The position numbers and the translations under genes were made by a program. The notes under the pieces were generated by a model. It made no database searches. It worked only from the letters and a program-made list of their open reading frames with translations, and was not told where the DNA came from. From Acidobacteriota bacterium (lineage in GTDB: Bacteria > Acidobacteriota > Terriglobia > Bryobacterales > UBA6623), in contig WGMB01000003.1 in assembly GCA_016125275.1 (NCBI GenBank), positions 1,219,896 through 1,283,895 on the forward strand: a stretch of 64,000 nt of DNA. The letters are read 5' to 3'. Below, piece after piece: positions 62,841-64,000 of this stretch (position 1 is the first letter of the stretch; each line of letters begins with the position of its first letter).

Positions 62841-63577
62841 GCGGCGCTCTCCCGGAACCGGCGCACGCGCTCTTCGGGCGCGGCTTCGAACTCCGCCGGC
62901 GTTCCGCGCCACACCACCCGGCCCTGCTCCAGCAGAGCGATCCGGTCCGCCAGCAGCAGGGCTTCGCGCACGTCATGGGTCACCAGCACGATCGTCTTGC
63001 GCAGCGCGCCTTGCAGCCGCAGCAACTCCTGTTGCAGGTCGCGCCGCGTGATCGGGTCGAGGGCGCCGAAAGGCTCGTCGAGCAGCAGGATGGGCGGGTC
63101 CGCCGCCAAGGCCCGGGCGACGCCCACACGCTGCCGCTGGCCGCCGGAGAGCTCGCGGGGCCGCCGGGCGGCGACAGCGTCGGGCTCCAGACCCACCAAC
63201 TCCAGCAACTCCCGCACGCGCCGGCGGACGGCCTCCTCCGGCCGGCCCTCCAGCCGCGGCACGACGCCCACGTTGCGCTCCACGCTCCAGTGTGGAAAGA
63301 GCCCCACCTCCTGGATTACGTAGCCGATGCGGCGGCGTAAGCGGATGGGGTCCCAGTCGAGCGTGCGGCGGTCCTCCACCCACACCTCGCCGGCCGAGGG
63401 CGACTGCAGGCGGTTGATGAGCCGCAGGAGCGAGGTTTTGCCGGAACCGCTGCGGCCCAGCAGGGCCAGCGTTTGGCCGGCCGCCGCGTCGAGCGTGACG
63501 TCGTCGAGAATCAGCGCCTCGCCGATTTGATAGCGAACGCTTTCCAGGCGGACCGGCGAGATCGCGGCGGAGTCCAT
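62837..63577 (-). CDS. Osmoprotectant ABC transporter ATP-binding protein (OpuBA/ProV-type)
   Basis: A 246-residue ATPase. Walker A LGRSGSGKTS, signature LSGGQRQRVGVARAL, Walker B ILLLDEPFGALDPITR, and IGYVIQEVGLFPHWSVERNVG, typical of the glycine-betaine/choline importer branch. The C-terminal CBS pair that ProV-type ATPases use to sense ionic strength is absent; the protein stops after the ATPase core. The permease gene follows with a 4-base overlap. Confidence 0.9.
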   Translation of the reverse strand: MDSAAISPVRLESVRYQIGEALILDDVTLDAAAGQTLALLGRSGSGKTSLLRLINRLQSPSAGEVWVEDRRTLDWDPIRLRRRIGYVIQEVGLFPHWSVERNVGVVPRLEGRPEEAVRRRVRELLELVGLEPDAVAARRPRELSGGQRQRVGVARALAADPPILLLDEPFGALDPITRRDLQQELLRLQGALRKTIVLVTHDVREALLLADRIALLEQGRVVWRGTPAEFEAAPEERVRRFRESAA

Positions 63578-63611
63578 GGGGGCTCCGCGTTATGGTAGCT
63601 CGCCGCGGCCG

Positions 63612-63932
63612 TCAGGCGACCCGGTCCAGTGAGATGTCGATGACCTCCAGGCCGATGCGGTAGCGGCCCGCCGCCGTGAGCTTGGAGTGCGCCACGCGCG
63701 CCGCGGCGTCCACACGGAGGCGCAGGTCGGGCCTGGAAAGGACCCCTTTGACTTCCACTTCCACGCCTCGATCCAGCGGCGTGAAGGTCTCCACGCCGAG
63801 ACCGCCGACGCTGACATCGACCAATTGGGCCATGATGGGCCGATAGGGCGGAGGCCCGCTGCGCGGCGTCAACCGCAAGCCGCAAGGGGTCTCCACCGGA
63901 ATCCGGCGCTTATCCCGGCGATCGCTGCTCAT
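63612..63932 (-). CDS. PilZ-domain protein (c-di-GMP effector-like)
   Basis: A 106-residue stand-alone PilZ domain. The RxxxR motif is in DRRDKRRIPVETP and the D/NxSxxG motif is DVSVGGLGV, the two segments that hold c-di-GMP. The rest is the six-stranded barrel (VEVEVKGVLSRPDLRLRVDAAARVAHSK). It probably responds to c-di-GMP. The next gene downstream on the same strand is the osmoprotectant ATPase. Confidence 0.85.
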   Translation of the reverse strand: MSSDRRDKRRIPVETPCGLRLTPRSGPPPYRPIMAQLVDVSVGGLGVETFTPLDRGVEVEVKGVLSRPDLRLRVDAAARVAHSKLTAAGRYRIGLEVIDISLDRVA

Positions 63933-64000
63933 ACGGAGCGCTATCGACCGGGCCGGGGTAATCCTATAGCAGCCTCCGGAAATATTCTTTGCTTTGCGAT

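Overview
The window is high-GC bacterial chromosome and reads as an Acidobacteriota genome of the Bryobacterales/Solibacter type. Four traits point there: three secreted proteins ending in the Solibacter-type C-terminal domain (TIGR03437-like), an Oar-like TonB receptor with an N-terminal carboxypeptidase-regulatory domain, a cytochrome-c/DUF1549/DUF1553 plus DUF1501 gene pair, and an ECF sigma factor paired with a Ser/Thr kinase-TPR protein. The taxonomic placement is inference from gene content. I see no rRNA, tRNA, CRISPR array, phage or intact insertion sequence. The only mobile-element trace is a broken REP-associated transposase next to four REP-like hairpins (about 14.77-15.04 kb).

Layout. 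0-2.6 kb: end of a spermidine-synthase-like gene, an exported HpaI-type aldolase and a sugar isomerase/epimerase. 2.6-4.9 kb: a BlaI/BlaR1-type pair whose M56 protease carries a proline-rich and coiled-coil tail instead of a beta-lactam sensor. 4.9-14.5 kb, plus strand: cytochrome-c/DUF1549/DUF1553 and DUF1501 proteins, an amidohydrolase, an M61 peptidase, and an acidic membrane protein overlapping a MoxR ATPase. 14.5-20.7 kb: small coiled-coil protein, transposase remnant and REP array, exported bicupin, ThuA protein, unknown exported protein, DUF1232 protein, an exported pentein-fold (agmatine-deiminase-like) enzyme, and a receiver/PP2C phosphatase.

20.7-34.2 kb is a string of thirteen minus-strand genes with no gap above about 40 bases. 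It starts with an ECF sigma factor and a Ser/Thr kinase with TPRs, continues through a phosphonate-type importer (phnC, phnD, two phnE, hexapeptide protein), and ends with an AttEFGH-like lipid-export set (ATPase, FtsX permease, lipocalin) followed by NTF2-like, MBL-fold and GGCT-like proteins. A good sigma70-type promoter precedes the sigma factor gene.

34.3-49.2 kb: DUF4384 protein, two NHL/Solibacter-domain proteins of different base composition, isocitrate dehydrogenase, RraA-like protein, an unusual fusion of a large unknown domain to a MIP18/DUF59 domain, RNase HI, a PRC-barrel protein, and a 1181-residue exported caspase/legumain-like protein with an EF-hand-like loop, BACON and Solibacter domains. 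49.2-50.6 kb: a compact arsR-arsC-arsI operon with an operator-like dyad over its start and no efflux pump. 50.6-54.3 kb: the Oar-like receptor with a structured leader. 54.3-57.8 kb: an lpdA-lipB-E2 lipoate/2-oxoacid dehydrogenase operon. 57.8-64 kb: orphan HicB-like protein, zinc-ribbon membrane protein overlapping an M50 protease, small basic exported protein, trxB, DUF2237 protein, osmoprotectant-type importer ATPase and permease, and a PilZ protein.

Across the window many first genes have a TATAAT-like hexamer only 6-20 bases before the start codon, which suggests very short or absent mRNA leaders. Functions rest on motifs read by eye; no database search was run.
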